Translations under genes and position numbers: made by a program
Origin: CAYRIY01 sp964424335
Lineage (GTDB): Bacteria > Bacillota > Limnochordia > DTU080 > RSA5
DNA: 34,291 nucleotides
Direction of reading: 5' to 3'
Assembly (NCBI GenBank): GCA_964424335.1
Contig: CAYRIY010000030.1
Location: forward strand, 1-34,291
Shown here: piece by piece, positions 1-8,318 of the stretch
Position numbering within the stretch: the stretch's first letter is position 1
Layout: each line of letters starts with the position of its first letter
Notes under the pieces: generated by a model
Told to the model about the DNA's origin: nothing
The model's database searches: none
Seen by the model: only the letters and a program-made list of their open reading frames with translations

Positions 1-15
1 AGGAGTGACCTGCAC

Positions 16-1482
16 ATGATCGGATCCCGCCCGGGAAAGACGACGACCGCAAGGGTGAGGGTGGTCGACGCGGACTCCGACCGATGGCGAAAGGACGCGC
101 TCGCCACCGAAGAGCCGCTCGAAATTCGCATAGCTGGAGGGCCGGGCGAGGAACACATCCCCCTCGCGGTGACCATGCGGACTCCGGGGAATGACTTTGA
201 GCTCGCCGCGGGGTTCTTGTTCACCGAGGGAATCGCCCGGGCCCCCGAGGAGATCAGAGAGCTCAAGTACTGCACGAACCCTGCCGTAGACGGGCCGCAG
301 CTTTACAACATCATTAGCGTCGAGCTGCGAACCGGCGCTCCCATCGACGCCAAGCGGCTCCAGCGCAACTTTTACGCGACGTCCAGTTGCGGCATTTGCG
401 GCAAGGCGTCCCTGGACGCGGTCGAAATGAGCTGCAGCCCCGTCGGCGAGGGGCCCGTGATTTCTCCCGAAGTGATTCGAGCGCTGCCAGACGCTTTGCG
501 CAAAGGCCAAGCGCTGTTTGAAAAGACCGGCGGGATCCATGCTGCGGGCATCTTTGATGCCGAAGGCCGGCCAATTTCGATCCGCGAAGATGTGGGAAGG
601 CACAACGCGGTGGACAAGGTGATCGGCGAGGCCTTTTTAAATCGCCGGCTGCCGCTTACAAATAAGATCCTGATGGTGAGCGGCCGGGCGAGCTTTGAGA
701 TCATGCAAAAGGCGGCGATGGCGGGCATTCCGATCGTGGTGGCCGTCTCAGCCCCGTCGAGCCTGGCCGTCGATGCAGCAGAGCGTTTCAACATGACGCT
801 GGTCGGCTTTTTGCGTGGCGAGCGTTTCAACGTCTACGCAGGCGAAGGGCGTGTCGCGCGGCTTACGGAGAATGCCGCCGATTCGCGCTCGACGTCGAAT
901 CAAGCGCGCATTCCCATGGTGAGCGTCGTCGGGTCGTCGGGGAGCGGCAAGACCACGCTGATCGAGTCGCTGATCGGTGAGCTTGCAAAGCGCGGGCTTG
1001 CAGTAGGGGCCGCCAAGCGGAGTCACCACGCGCTCTCCCTTGAGCCGGACGGCAAGGACAGCGCGAGACTCCTCGGTGCCGGCGCCGTCGCAACTTTGGC
1101 GAGCGGGGCGGACGTCGCTGCGCTCACGCTGCCTGCGTCCGAACTCGGCGATTGGGACCTCGGCAAGGTCGAGCGGCTGATGCACGAGGCGGCGGGGCGG
1201 CTCGACTTGATCATCGTCGAAGGGCACAAGCGCGGCCCGCTGCCCAAGATCTTTGTGGAACACCCAAGCAACCCCGATGACCTCAGCGCCAAAGACCTCA
1301 CCAACGTGATCGCCGTGGTGACCGCTCGCAGGGGCGATGTGGGCGCATCGAACGGGATCGTCTCGCTTTCGGGGGTGGACGCACAGGTGGCACATATTTC
1401 CCGCGACGATCCACAAGCCGTCGCGACCCTGATCGTACGCCTGCTCGAGACAGGCGCTTTCAGCAGGGAGGCCTCGAGTTGA
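16..1482 (+). CDS. fdhD: FdhD-MobB fusion protein (formate dehydrogenase sulfurtransferase + molybdopterin-guanine dinucleotide GTPase)
   Basis: This 488-residue protein joins two molybdenum-enzyme maturation factors. Residues about 1-285 match FdhD, which passes sulfur to the molybdenum cofactor of formate dehydrogenases; the family's CxxC pair is C125/C128 in SSCGICGK, and the REDVGRHNAVDK and SGRASFE blocks are present. After a short linker, residues about 300-485 match MobB, a GTP-binding partner of MobA. Its P-loop is GSSGSGKT (306-313), and VEGHKRGPLPK starts near 401. FdhD alone is usually about 260-280 residues and MobB about 160-175, so both appear complete. The ATG has AGGAG ten bases upstream at the edge of the window. 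moeA overlaps its stop. The fusion is read directly from one uninterrupted frame; coupling of sulfuration to nucleotide attachment is inference. Confidence 0.93.
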   Translation: MIGSRPGKTTTARVRVVDADSDRWRKDALATEEPLEIRIAGGPGEEHIPLAVTMRTPGNDFELAAGFLFTEGIARAPEEIRELKYCTNPAVDGPQLYNIISVELRTGAPIDAKRLQRNFYATSSCGICGKASLDAVEMSCSPVGEGPVISPEVIRALPDALRKGQALFEKTGGIHAAGIFDAEGRPISIREDVGRHNAVDKVIGEAFLNRRLPLTNKILMVSGRASFEIMQKAAMAGIPIVVAVSAPSSLAVDAAERFNMTLVGFLRGERFNVYAGEGRVARLTENAADSRSTSNQARIPMVSVVGSSGSGKTTLIESLIGELAKRGLAVGAAKRSHHALSLEPDGKDSARLLGAGAVATLASGADVAALTLPASELGDWDLGKVERLMHEAAGRLDLIIVEGHKRGPLPKIFVEHPSNPDDLSAKDLTNVIAVVTARRGDVGASNGIVSLSGVDAQVAHISRDDPQAVATLIVRLLETGAFSREASS

Positions 1483-2777
1483 TCCGCACCCTCCCGTCCC
1501 ACGTGCCCGACATGCTTTCGGTCGCGGCAGCCAAGTCGGTGATCGCAAAGGAGCAGGTGAGCCTCACCACAGAGTGTGTCGCATTGCGGTGCGCGCTTGG
1601 TCGCGTGCTTGCCGAAGACGTGCGAGCTGCGGTCGCTGTGCCGCCCTTTAGCAGGGCGGCCATGGACGGGTACGCGGTGCGGCGCGAGGACGTTGCCTGT
1701 GCTTCACGCGCACGCCCTGCACGGCTGCGTGTCGACGGCTCGATCATGGCCGGGTCGACAGATCATGTGGGCAGCTCGCCGCAAATCAAAGCAACTGCTC
1801 CGATCGGTCCCGGGTGCGCAAGGCGCATCGCAACCGGCGCCATGATCCCGCCGGGAGCAGACGGAGTCGTGCCGCTCGAATCGACCCGCCCTGCGGGGTC
1901 CGGCATGATCGACGTGATCGCCTCAATTGAGCGCCGCTCCAACGTCTCTCCGCAGGGCGAGGAGTATCGTGTCGGCGACGTGGTGGCGCGGGCGGGCGTT
2001 CGTCTCGGCCCGGACAGCCTTGGTGCGATTGCATCCGTGGGGCGCGCCGAGGTGCAGGTCTTCGCAAAACCCAAGGTCGCGATCCTCGCCACGGGAGACG
2101 AGGTGCGCGACGTCGGAGCGCCATTAGGCCCCGGGCAAGTCTACAACAGCGGCTTCTACGCGCTCTGCGCGAGCGTCGAACGGGACGGCGGCAGCGTGAT
2201 CGAGGACGCCGTGATCGTTCCCGACGATTTGCAAGCAATACGAAGGGCCATCGAGCGCGCCCAGGACCAAGGCGCGGATCTGGTGCTGACGACGGGCGGC
2301 GTATCCGTCGGCGATCGAGATTTTGTTCCCGAGGCGATCCTGGGTCTTGGTGGACGGATCCTCTTTTGGCGGGTGCGCATGCGTCCTGGAAAGGCGTGCG
2401 CCTTTGCATCCCTTCCGGAAGGTCGGCACGTCTTTGCGCTTTCGGGAAACCCGGCGGCGGCGATGGTATCGTATGAAGTGCTCGTTCGCCCGCACCTTCT
2501 TCGACGATGCGGCGAGTCCCGCACCGAGAGGGAGGCGATGACGGCGACGCTGGCCGACTCGTTTCCAAAGGCGAGCCCGCAGGAACGTTACTTGCGGGGA
2601 CGGCTTCACGAGTCGGACGGGCGGTTGGTCGTCTCGCTTGCCGCCGGTCAACAGGCAGGTCACTTTCGCTCTTGGATGCAGACAAACGCCCTCGTCGTCG
2701 TCCCCGCCGGAAGCGGCCCCCTCTCTTCCGGCGACACCGTCGAGGTCTTCCCGCTATCGATCGGCGCGTCCCGGTGA
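1479..2777 (+). CDS. moeA: Molybdopterin molybdenumtransferase MoeA
   Basis: MoeA inserts molybdate into adenylated molybdopterin in the cytoplasm. The 432-residue length is usual for the family. Hallmarks are PPFSRAAMDGYAV (residues about 55-67), ILATGDEV near 205, TTGGVSVGDRDF near 270, and SGNPAAAMVSYE near 321, followed by the beta-rich C-terminal domain. Translation starts at a TTG whose last two bases begin the TGA stop of the upstream fusion gene (TTGA overlap), with GGGAGG just before it. This implies translational coupling. The 3' end overlaps the 3' end of convergent mobA by 24 bases. Together with fdhD-mobB and mobA it forms a cofactor set for a bis-MGD enzyme such as formate dehydrogenase, which is not in the window. 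Confidence 0.94.
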   Translation: MIRTLPSHVPDMLSVAAAKSVIAKEQVSLTTECVALRCALGRVLAEDVRAAVAVPPFSRAAMDGYAVRREDVACASRARPARLRVDGSIMAGSTDHVGSSPQIKATAPIGPGCARRIATGAMIPPGADGVVPLESTRPAGSGMIDVIASIERRSNVSPQGEEYRVGDVVARAGVRLGPDSLGAIASVGRAEVQVFAKPKVAILATGDEVRDVGAPLGPGQVYNSGFYALCASVERDGGSVIEDAVIVPDDLQAIRRAIERAQDQGADLVLTTGGVSVGDRDFVPEAILGLGGRILFWRVRMRPGKACAFASLPEGRHVFALSGNPAAAMVSYEVLVRPHLLRRCGESRTEREAMTATLADSFPKASPQERYLRGRLHESDGRLVVSLAAGQQAGHFRSWMQTNALVVVPAGSGPLSSGDTVEVFPLSIGASR

Positions 2778-3416
2778 TGGGTCACCAGCTTCATTCTGGG
2801 CGAGCGCGGCGGCGATCCGCTCTGCTTCGACGAGGTCTTCCGGCGTGTTGACGTTGAAGGACGCGACTTGGGCGCGCATCGACCCACTCGGCGCCACATC
2901 GTCGATATGAATCGTAGCCGCTTGCAGTTCGTCGAGAAGCCCCCGCATCGACCGGTCCCCGGACACGAGCCTGGCTTGAACAGCAGGCAGCGCCCGGCGG
3001 TGAAAGGCAGCGGGAAAGTGCTGGCGGCGTCCTGAGCCATCGACCCATACGCCGGCGTGCGGCTCATCGCCTCGTGCAACTCGCTCTCCCAGCGCACGGA
3101 CGAGCTCGAAAAAGACGAAAGGCATGTCGCACGTCGCCGCCACGACGCACTCCTCACCGGGTTGCAAGGCGGAGAGCGCTGCGTGAATCCCTGCGAGCGG
3201 GCCGGCCCCGGGGTAATGGTCGCGCACGTACCGGACGGACTGCCCCAAGGTCGCTCGGTGGTTCGTTGCGTCGTTCGCCACGACGATGATCTGCCCGAGG
3301 GGCTTTAAGGCTTCGTACACGCTTCGGACGAGCGGGCGGCCGCCAAGCGGCGCAAACGCCTTGTCCGAGCCCATGCGGACGCTGGCTCCTCCTGCCAATA
3401 TGGCGCCGACGATCAT
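2754..3416 (-). CDS. mobA: Molybdenum cofactor guanylyltransferase MobA
   Basis: MobA transfers GMP to the molybdenum cofactor to make the MGD form. The N-terminus carries the nucleotidyltransferase signature LAGGASVRMGSDKA (residues about 8-21), followed by a middle segment CDMPFVF in which Asp is the expected metal ligand. At 220 residues the protein is of normal length. It begins with ATG preceded by AGAGGTGA on the minus strand. It is transcribed against moeA, and the two coding regions overlap by 24 bases at their ends. Its partner MobB is fused to FdhD at the other end of this small cluster. Confidence 0.92.
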   Translation of the reverse strand: MIVGAILAGGASVRMGSDKAFAPLGGRPLVRSVYEALKPLGQIIVVANDATNHRATLGQSVRYVRDHYPGAGPLAGIHAALSALQPGEECVVAATCDMPFVFFELVRALGERVARGDEPHAGVWVDGSGRRQHFPAAFHRRALPAVQARLVSGDRSMRGLLDELQAATIHIDDVAPSGSMRAQVASFNVNTPEDLVEAERIAAALAQNEAGDPSPGRADR

Positions 3417-3464
3417 TGGCGTTCACCTCTTGGTTTGCTTTCGCCCTTTGCACAGGAAACCCCC

Positions 3465-3515
3465 TTGGGACGGCGTAAGTGTGCATTATAGAAAGTGCAC
3501 ATTTCGGGAGGACAA
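3465..3515. promoter_or_regulatory. Overlapping divergent promoters with a GTGCA/TGCAC palindrome
   Basis: On the plus strand TTGGGA (3465-3470) and TATAGA (3487-3492) are 16 bases apart and could drive the oxidoreductase gene at 3517. On the minus strand a perfect TATAAT (3490-3485) lies 19 bases from TTGTCC (3515-3510) and could drive mobA. The inverted repeat GTGCA-10-TGCAC (3481-3500) overlaps both -10 elements, so a bound protein could affect both genes. Promoter calls are by eye, and the 19-base spacer is long. Confidence 0.4.
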
Positions 3516-3516
3516 A

Positions 3517-4632
3517 ATGTCGACGGAGATCAGTGGAGAAGAAAAGCGAGAGGCCGCGCCTACACTTAAGTCCGACGCCCCAGTCACGATCGGCGTCGTT
3601 GGCCTGGGTAGGAGCGGTTGGAACATACACGCAACTTACCTGGCCAAAGACCCCAAGTATCGCCTCTATGCGGTTGCGGATCCCTTGGCGGAGCGCAGGG
3701 ATGAGGCTATCGAGAAGCTGGGAGTCGCCAAAGCTTACGCAACGCCTGAGGAGCTGTTCCAGGACGAAGACGTCGAGCTCGTCATGATCTCGACGCCGTC
3801 TTTCACCCACAAAGACCTGGCGATCGCGGCCCTGCGAGCCGGCAAGCACGTGCAGGTGGAGAAGCCCTTCGCTCTGAACGTCGAGGAAGCCGACGCGATG
3901 ATCGCGGTCGCCAACGAGTGCAACAGGATCGTCACGTGCTTTCAAAACCGTAGGGCGGATCCGGATTTCCTAATGATTCGATCGATCATTGAAAGCGGCA
4001 AGCTGGGGCGCGTGCATCTGATCCGCATGGGCAATTACAAGTTTGAGCGCCGGCGCGATTGGCAGACCTTGACGAGCCTCGGCGGCGGCATGCTCAACAA
4101 CTGGGGCGCGCACAAGCTCGATCAAGCGCTGATCCTTCTAGACGGGGAGTACTCCGACTTCTTTTGCGACCTCAAGAGGACCGTCTCCGCCGGGGACGCC
4201 GAGGATCACGTCAAGGTCGCCCTGAAAGGGAAGGACGGGTTGGTCATCGAGGTCGAGATCATGAGCGCTTGCCCGATGCCGCTCGATGGGTGGGTCGTCA
4301 TCGGCGAGCGCGGCATGGTGCGGGGCAGCGGTTCGCGCCTTACGATGCAATGGTACCCCGAAGGAGCCCTCCCGCCGATCGAGGCCGATCCTGGGGCGGC
4401 AAAGAACCGCTCGTACGGCACGGGTGAGGAGGTCCCTTGGCAAATCGAGGAGCTCAAGGTCGAGGCCGGCCCAAGCCAGACCCAGGTCGTCTACGAGCGC
4501 CTGTGGCGATCGATCCGCTTGGGTGAGCCGCTCTTTGTCACGCCTGAGAGCGTTCGCGACCAGCTCGCGCTCTTGGATCGGTGCCGGGCGACGTACACGC
4601 CCGACGGTTCCGCCAAGGAGGCGGCGGTGTAA
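3517..4632 (+). CDS. Gfo/Idh/MocA family NAD(P)-dependent oxidoreductase
   Basis: The protein (371 residues) is a member of the family that oxidises or reduces hydroxyl/keto groups of sugars, sugar acids and cyclitols. The Rossmann motif GLGRSG is at residues 29-34 and the family EKP motif (VEKPFAL) at about 115-117, followed by the alpha/beta substrate domain with WGAHKLDQ. The frame is open further upstream, but ATG 3517 is chosen because CGGGAGG lies just before it and the homologous region begins soon after. Its stop TAA shares one base with the ATG of the next gene (TAATG), so the two are translationally coupled. It starts a three-gene unit with an enolase-superfamily protein and a second oxidoreductase. 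The substrate is unknown. Confidence 0.88.
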   Translation: MSTEISGEEKREAAPTLKSDAPVTIGVVGLGRSGWNIHATYLAKDPKYRLYAVADPLAERRDEAIEKLGVAKAYATPEELFQDEDVELVMISTPSFTHKDLAIAALRAGKHVQVEKPFALNVEEADAMIAVANECNRIVTCFQNRRADPDFLMIRSIIESGKLGRVHLIRMGNYKFERRRDWQTLTSLGGGMLNNWGAHKLDQALILLDGEYSDFFCDLKRTVSAGDAEDHVKVALKGKDGLVIEVEIMSACPMPLDGWVVIGERGMVRGSGSRLTMQWYPEGALPPIEADPGAAKNRSYGTGEEVPWQIEELKVEAGPSQTQVVYERLWRSIRLGEPLFVTPESVRDQLALLDRCRATYTPDGSAKEAAV

Positions 4633-6095
4633 TGGGCTTAGACCCTGCGCTCCGACACATGGCCGGTCCCGCGGTGATACGCTGCCTCGAGGCGCGGGCG
4701 TGGATGAAGGGACTGAACACACGCATTCCCTTTCGCTTTGGCGCCACAAATCTTGTGGCCTGTCCGCACCTTTGCGTTGAGCTAGCGCTCGAGGTAGAGG
4801 GCAAATCGGTGACGGGGATCGCAGGGGACAACCTTCCCCCGGGGTGGTTCGACAAATCGGGGAAGCCCTTCTCTGAGCAGCTTGCGGACCAACTTGCAGC
4901 CTTTCGCTGGGCTGTCGAAGCCGTACTCGGCCGCGCTGGAAGCGGGTTTTCGCTCTGGCGCGACGCGTACGATCACGTCTTTGACCAGGGGCGCAAAATC
5001 GGCCTGCCCGATCTGGTGCTCGCCTTTGGGGCATCGCTGGTCGAAAGGGCGCTATGGGACGGCCTCGGCAAGGCAACGGGGCTGCCTTTCGTCGAACTCG
5101 TCCGCGGCGACCACTTCGGTATCGACTGGGGAAGCCTCGACGCATCGCTGCGAGGGATCGAGGCCAGCCGCATTCTTCCGGAGCGTCCTCTAGCGCGCGT
5201 GTGGGCCCGACATACGATCGGCTTGTCGGACCCACTCGAGGACGATGAGATCGCCGAAGGCGACCTTGTGCAGGACGGGCTTCCGCAAAGCCTCGAGGCG
5301 TGCCTTTCGGTCTACGGCAATCGATATTTGAAGATCAAGCTTTCCAACGACTACGAGCGGGACGTCGAGCGGCTCCGCCGCATTGGCGCCATCATGAAAC
5401 GGGTCGAGGCGGAGCGTGGGAGTAAGATCCTCTGCACGCTCGACGGCAACGAGCAGTACAAGAGCGTATCCGAGCTGCAAGGCGTAGTCGATGCGCTGGC
5501 GAGCGATCCCGACCTGCGCCCTTTCGAAGGTCGCATCCTCTTTATCGAGCAGCCGATCCAAAGGGAGGCCGCCCTCGATCCGGAACGGGTGCGGGGCCTT
5601 CGCGAACTTCCCTATCCGCTCATCATCGACGAGTCGGACGCGAACTTCGAGGCGTATCCTCAGGCAATCGCCTTGGGGTATCAAGGGACGAGCCACAAAA
5701 ACTGCAAGGGCGTCATCAAAGGGCTGGTCAACAGAGCGCGCAACCTCCTCGCGGACGACGGTGGGGAACGGATCTTGAGCGCGGAGGATTTGACCAACAT
5801 CGGTCCAATCGCCTTGCTCCAGGATCTACACGTCGTGGCGACGCTTGGAATCGAGCACGTGGAGCGCAACGGCCACCATTATTTCTTGGGGCTCGATCAC
5901 GTAAGCGAAGCGACGATCGACGAACTGATGCGTTTGCATCCGGGCGTGTACCGGCGTGAAGGCAGGAGCGCCACCCTGCGGATCGACGGCGGCGCCGTCG
6001 ACTGTAGCGGACTCGTCGTGCCCGGGCTTGGCGGCGTATTGCCGAGGGGAGAAGATTGGCAGCCGTGGGAGCAGTTCGACATCAGCGCGTTCTAG
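4632..6095 (+). CDS. Divergent enolase-superfamily protein (mandelate racemase/muconate lactonizing-like)
   Basis: This 487-residue protein shows the layout of the enolase superfamily barrel. A KxK pair is at about residues 234/236 (LKIKLS), candidate metal ligands are D271 (LDGNEQY), E306 (FIEQPI) and D333 or E334 (IIDESD), and a lysine-rich strand end (SHKNCKG, about 355-360) follows. These positions fit general-base chemistry on a carboxylate or keto substrate, such as a dehydratase or epimerase. Typical members have 360-400 residues, so this one is unusually long, with extra N-terminal and inter-strand sequence. The start ATG overlaps the previous stop by one base; a longer frame upstream lies inside the preceding gene. 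It sits between two Gfo/Idh/MocA dehydrogenases, suggesting a shared pathway. The exact reaction is not recognised. Confidence 0.75.
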   Translation: MGLDPALRHMAGPAVIRCLEARAWMKGLNTRIPFRFGATNLVACPHLCVELALEVEGKSVTGIAGDNLPPGWFDKSGKPFSEQLADQLAAFRWAVEAVLGRAGSGFSLWRDAYDHVFDQGRKIGLPDLVLAFGASLVERALWDGLGKATGLPFVELVRGDHFGIDWGSLDASLRGIEASRILPERPLARVWARHTIGLSDPLEDDEIAEGDLVQDGLPQSLEACLSVYGNRYLKIKLSNDYERDVERLRRIGAIMKRVEAERGSKILCTLDGNEQYKSVSELQGVVDALASDPDLRPFEGRILFIEQPIQREAALDPERVRGLRELPYPLIIDESDANFEAYPQAIALGYQGTSHKNCKGVIKGLVNRARNLLADDGGERILSAEDLTNIGPIALLQDLHVVATLGIEHVERNGHHYFLGLDHVSEATIDELMRLHPGVYRREGRSATLRIDGGAVDCSGLVVPGLGGVLPRGEDWQPWEQFDISAF

Positions 6096-6105
6096 GAGGA
6101 TCCGA

Positions 6106-6990
6106 ATGAAAATCGGAATGGTCGGGATCGACACGTCGCACTGTGCCGCATTCACGAGGTTGATCAACAACGAGTCGGATCGATTTCACGTTCCGGGCGG
6201 CAAGGTCGTGATCGGCTTTCCCGGCGGAAATCCGACGCTGCCCGCTAGCTACGAGCGTGTAGACCGGTTTACGGCGCAGCTAAAGGATGAGTTTGGAGTC
6301 GAGATCGTCGACTCGATCGAAGCGGTCGCAGAGGCCGCGGACGCGATCTTGCTCGAAAGTGTCGACGGCGGTCAGCACCTCGAGCAGTTTTCTAAGGTCG
6401 CGCCCTACGGCAAGCCGGTCTTTATCGATAAACCGATCGCGACGTCCAAACGGGAGACGGAGGAGATTTACGCCCTATCCGAAAAGCACGGCTCTCCCGT
6501 GTTTTCGAGCTCGGCCCTAAGGTACGCCGCCGGACTTTTCGAGTTGGGCGAGGGCGAGGAGATCTTGGGGTGTGAGGCGTTTGGACCGACCGCCGTGATC
6601 GAAGGGGTGCCGGCGCTTTACTGGTATGGCATTCACAGCGCCGAAATTCTCTTTTCCAAAATGGGGACGGGCTGCCGCAAGGTGCAGGTGAACATGACCG
6701 AAAAGGTCGACATGGTGACGGGCATTTGGGACGACGGGCGCGTCGGCACACTTTACGGGTACCGATTCCAAGGTGTGTCGGCCTTTGGCGCCACCGTATT
6801 CACGGCGAGCGGGGTCCAGCAAGCAAGCGCCGGGCATGAACCGCCCTATTACGCGCTCTTGCTCGAGCGGGTCATGGAGTTTTTCAAGACTGGGAAATCG
6901 CCCGTCGATCCTGCCGAGACCATCGAGATCGCAGCGTTTCTCGAGGCGGCCAACAAAAGCCGCCTTACTGGTGAAGCGGTCGCTCTTTAG
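6106..6990 (+). CDS. Gfo/Idh/MocA family oxidoreductase, GIDTSH-type subgroup
   Basis: A 294-residue oxidoreductase that starts at an ATG with AGGAGG seven bases upstream; the open frame extends earlier but without support. The N-terminal beta-strand reads MKIGMVGIDTSH, where a GxDTSH loop replaces the usual GxGxxG. FIDKPIA (about 107-112) is the equivalent of the family EKP motif, with Asp for Glu. The C-terminal domain is shorter than in the first oxidoreductase of this unit (294 against 371 residues). It lies ten bases after the enolase-like gene, so co-transcription is likely. Its last 26 bases overlap the 3' end of the convergent MFS gene. The substrate is unknown; a dehydrogenase, isomerase-like or regulatory role is possible because the cofactor loop is atypical. 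Confidence 0.8.
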   Translation: MKIGMVGIDTSHCAAFTRLINNESDRFHVPGGKVVIGFPGGNPTLPASYERVDRFTAQLKDEFGVEIVDSIEAVAEAADAILLESVDGGQHLEQFSKVAPYGKPVFIDKPIATSKRETEEIYALSEKHGSPVFSSSALRYAAGLFELGEGEEILGCEAFGPTAVIEGVPALYWYGIHSAEILFSKMGTGCRKVQVNMTEKVDMVTGIWDDGRVGTLYGYRFQGVSAFGATVFTASGVQQASAGHEPPYYALLLERVMEFFKTGKSPVDPAETIEIAAFLEAANKSRLTGEAVAL

Positions 6991-8158
6991 ATTGCGTCGC
7001 TTGAGGGCGCCGGCTAAAGATTATGAACGCGGCGACGAGCATCACGACGATCATGGATGCGTTGATGAGCAAGGCGCCTTGAAAGGACCAAATGTCCGCG
7101 ATCGCCCCGGTCCACCAAGGCGGAAGCAAGGAGCCCATGGTCATCGCAGTCGAGAGCACGGCTGTGGCGGTCCCCGGTCGTTCGGGAAACGCAGCATTGG
7201 CTACGGCGAGCGCCGTCGGGAAGAGGCCCGATAGAAACAGACCGGAGAGCAGGACCCCGATCCCGAGCGCCCAAGGATCCACGGCCGTGATCACGAGCGG
7301 GTACGCGGCGGCCGCGCCTAGTGCGCAGGCGAAGATCGTCCGTTCAAAACCAAGTCGTTTGGCCAGTGCGCCGCAGATGAACCGGCCGGCGGTGAGCGCC
7401 ACATAAAAGATCGAGATCATGCTGGCCGACCAAAAGGGGTGGAGCGTGCCTGCCTGATCGAGGTACGTGCTGATCCAGCCAAGGAGCGGAACGGCGACGC
7501 CGTTGTAGCAAAACGCCACGGCAAAGAGCATGAGAAAGAGTGAGCTTTGAAAGAGGCCTCGATCGAGTGCGGGCTTTCTGCGCACGTCCTGTTTGAGGCG
7601 GGGAAAGGTGGCGCGCGCCGCGAAAGCGAGCAGGGCGATCCAAAGAAGGGCGGCGATTTTGAAGACCGGCCGCCAGTCGTATCCTTCCAGGAGCCAAATG
7701 CCGATCAACAAGGGCGCGAGCAGCGCTCCGATCCCGTATACCCCGTGCAGGTAGTTGAGGTAGCGGGCTGGGTCGTGCGGATTGGCCTCTGCGACGAGCG
7801 TGTTGAGGCACGTCGAGAGCGCCCGCTGACCGATGTCTGAGAGCAAAAAGCCCACAAGGAGCGCGACCCAGGTCGGTCCGTATCCCGTGAGCAAGAGGCC
7901 GAGCGCCGCCGTCGCCAGGCAGCCGAGGATGATCGGTTTGGTCCCGTATCGGTCGATGAGCGGGCCGGCGATTAAGCCGCCCGCGAAGCCGCCCACCGCT
8001 TTGGCAGGAAACAGCAGGCCTGCGACCGTGAGCGAAAGGTCAAAATCTGCGATGATTTGAGGTAGGATGGGCGCGAAGCTGACGGCGCCCACACCGATGA
8101 GCGCGTACTGGGCGAAAGCAAGGCGGGTCGCGAAAAGGCTCTCAGGCGCACGGTCCAA
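6965..8158 (-). CDS. MFS transporter, 12-TM major facilitator
   Basis: The 397-residue protein is almost entirely hydrophobic segments separated by short charged loops, consistent with 12 transmembrane helices. A typical MFS loop between helices 2 and 3 is visible (GPLIDRYGTKPIIL), as is a long central loop rich in Arg/Lys (TFPRLKQDVRRKP) between helices 6 and 7. The likely start is TTG 8158, the first start codon after an in-frame stop, with AGGAG 13 bases upstream. It is convergent to the oxidoreductase/enolase unit and divergent from the amino-sugar operon. It may import the substrate of either pathway, but specificity cannot be read from sequence. Confidence 0.88.
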   Translation of the reverse strand: MDRAPESLFATRLAFAQYALIGVGAVSFAPILPQIIADFDLSLTVAGLLFPAKAVGGFAGGLIAGPLIDRYGTKPIILGCLATAALGLLLTGYGPTWVALLVGFLLSDIGQRALSTCLNTLVAEANPHDPARYLNYLHGVYGIGALLAPLLIGIWLLEGYDWRPVFKIAALLWIALLAFAARATFPRLKQDVRRKPALDRGLFQSSLFLMLFAVAFCYNGVAVPLLGWISTYLDQAGTLHPFWSASMISIFYVALTAGRFICGALAKRLGFERTIFACALGAAAAYPLVITAVDPWALGIGVLLSGLFLSGLFPTALAVANAAFPERPGTATAVLSTAMTMGSLLPPWWTGAIADIWSFQGALLINASMIVVMLVAAFIIFSRRPQATQSKERPLHQ

Positions 8159-8318
8159 GGTCGGCGATCAACTCCTGCCCGTGTGATTCGCTCGCAGCGC
8201 CCGCATCCCTTTTGTTCAGGGGAGCCATCTGCGGCGCCTACGCTGCGTGAAAGATAAGACTGATGGAAGAAGGCGCTCTTCGCCTCGAGCGACATTCCAC
8301 TAAGGAGTCGGTGCGGTC

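Noticed and set aside
1786..2685. 299-residue minus-strand frame opposite moeA
   Set aside because: Very Arg/Pro/Ser-rich composition typical of a shadow frame; moeA motifs on the plus strand are clear.
4138..5235. 365-residue minus-strand frame across the oxidoreductase and enolase-like genes
   Set aside because: Arg-rich, no motif, and crosses a coupled gene junction on the other strand.
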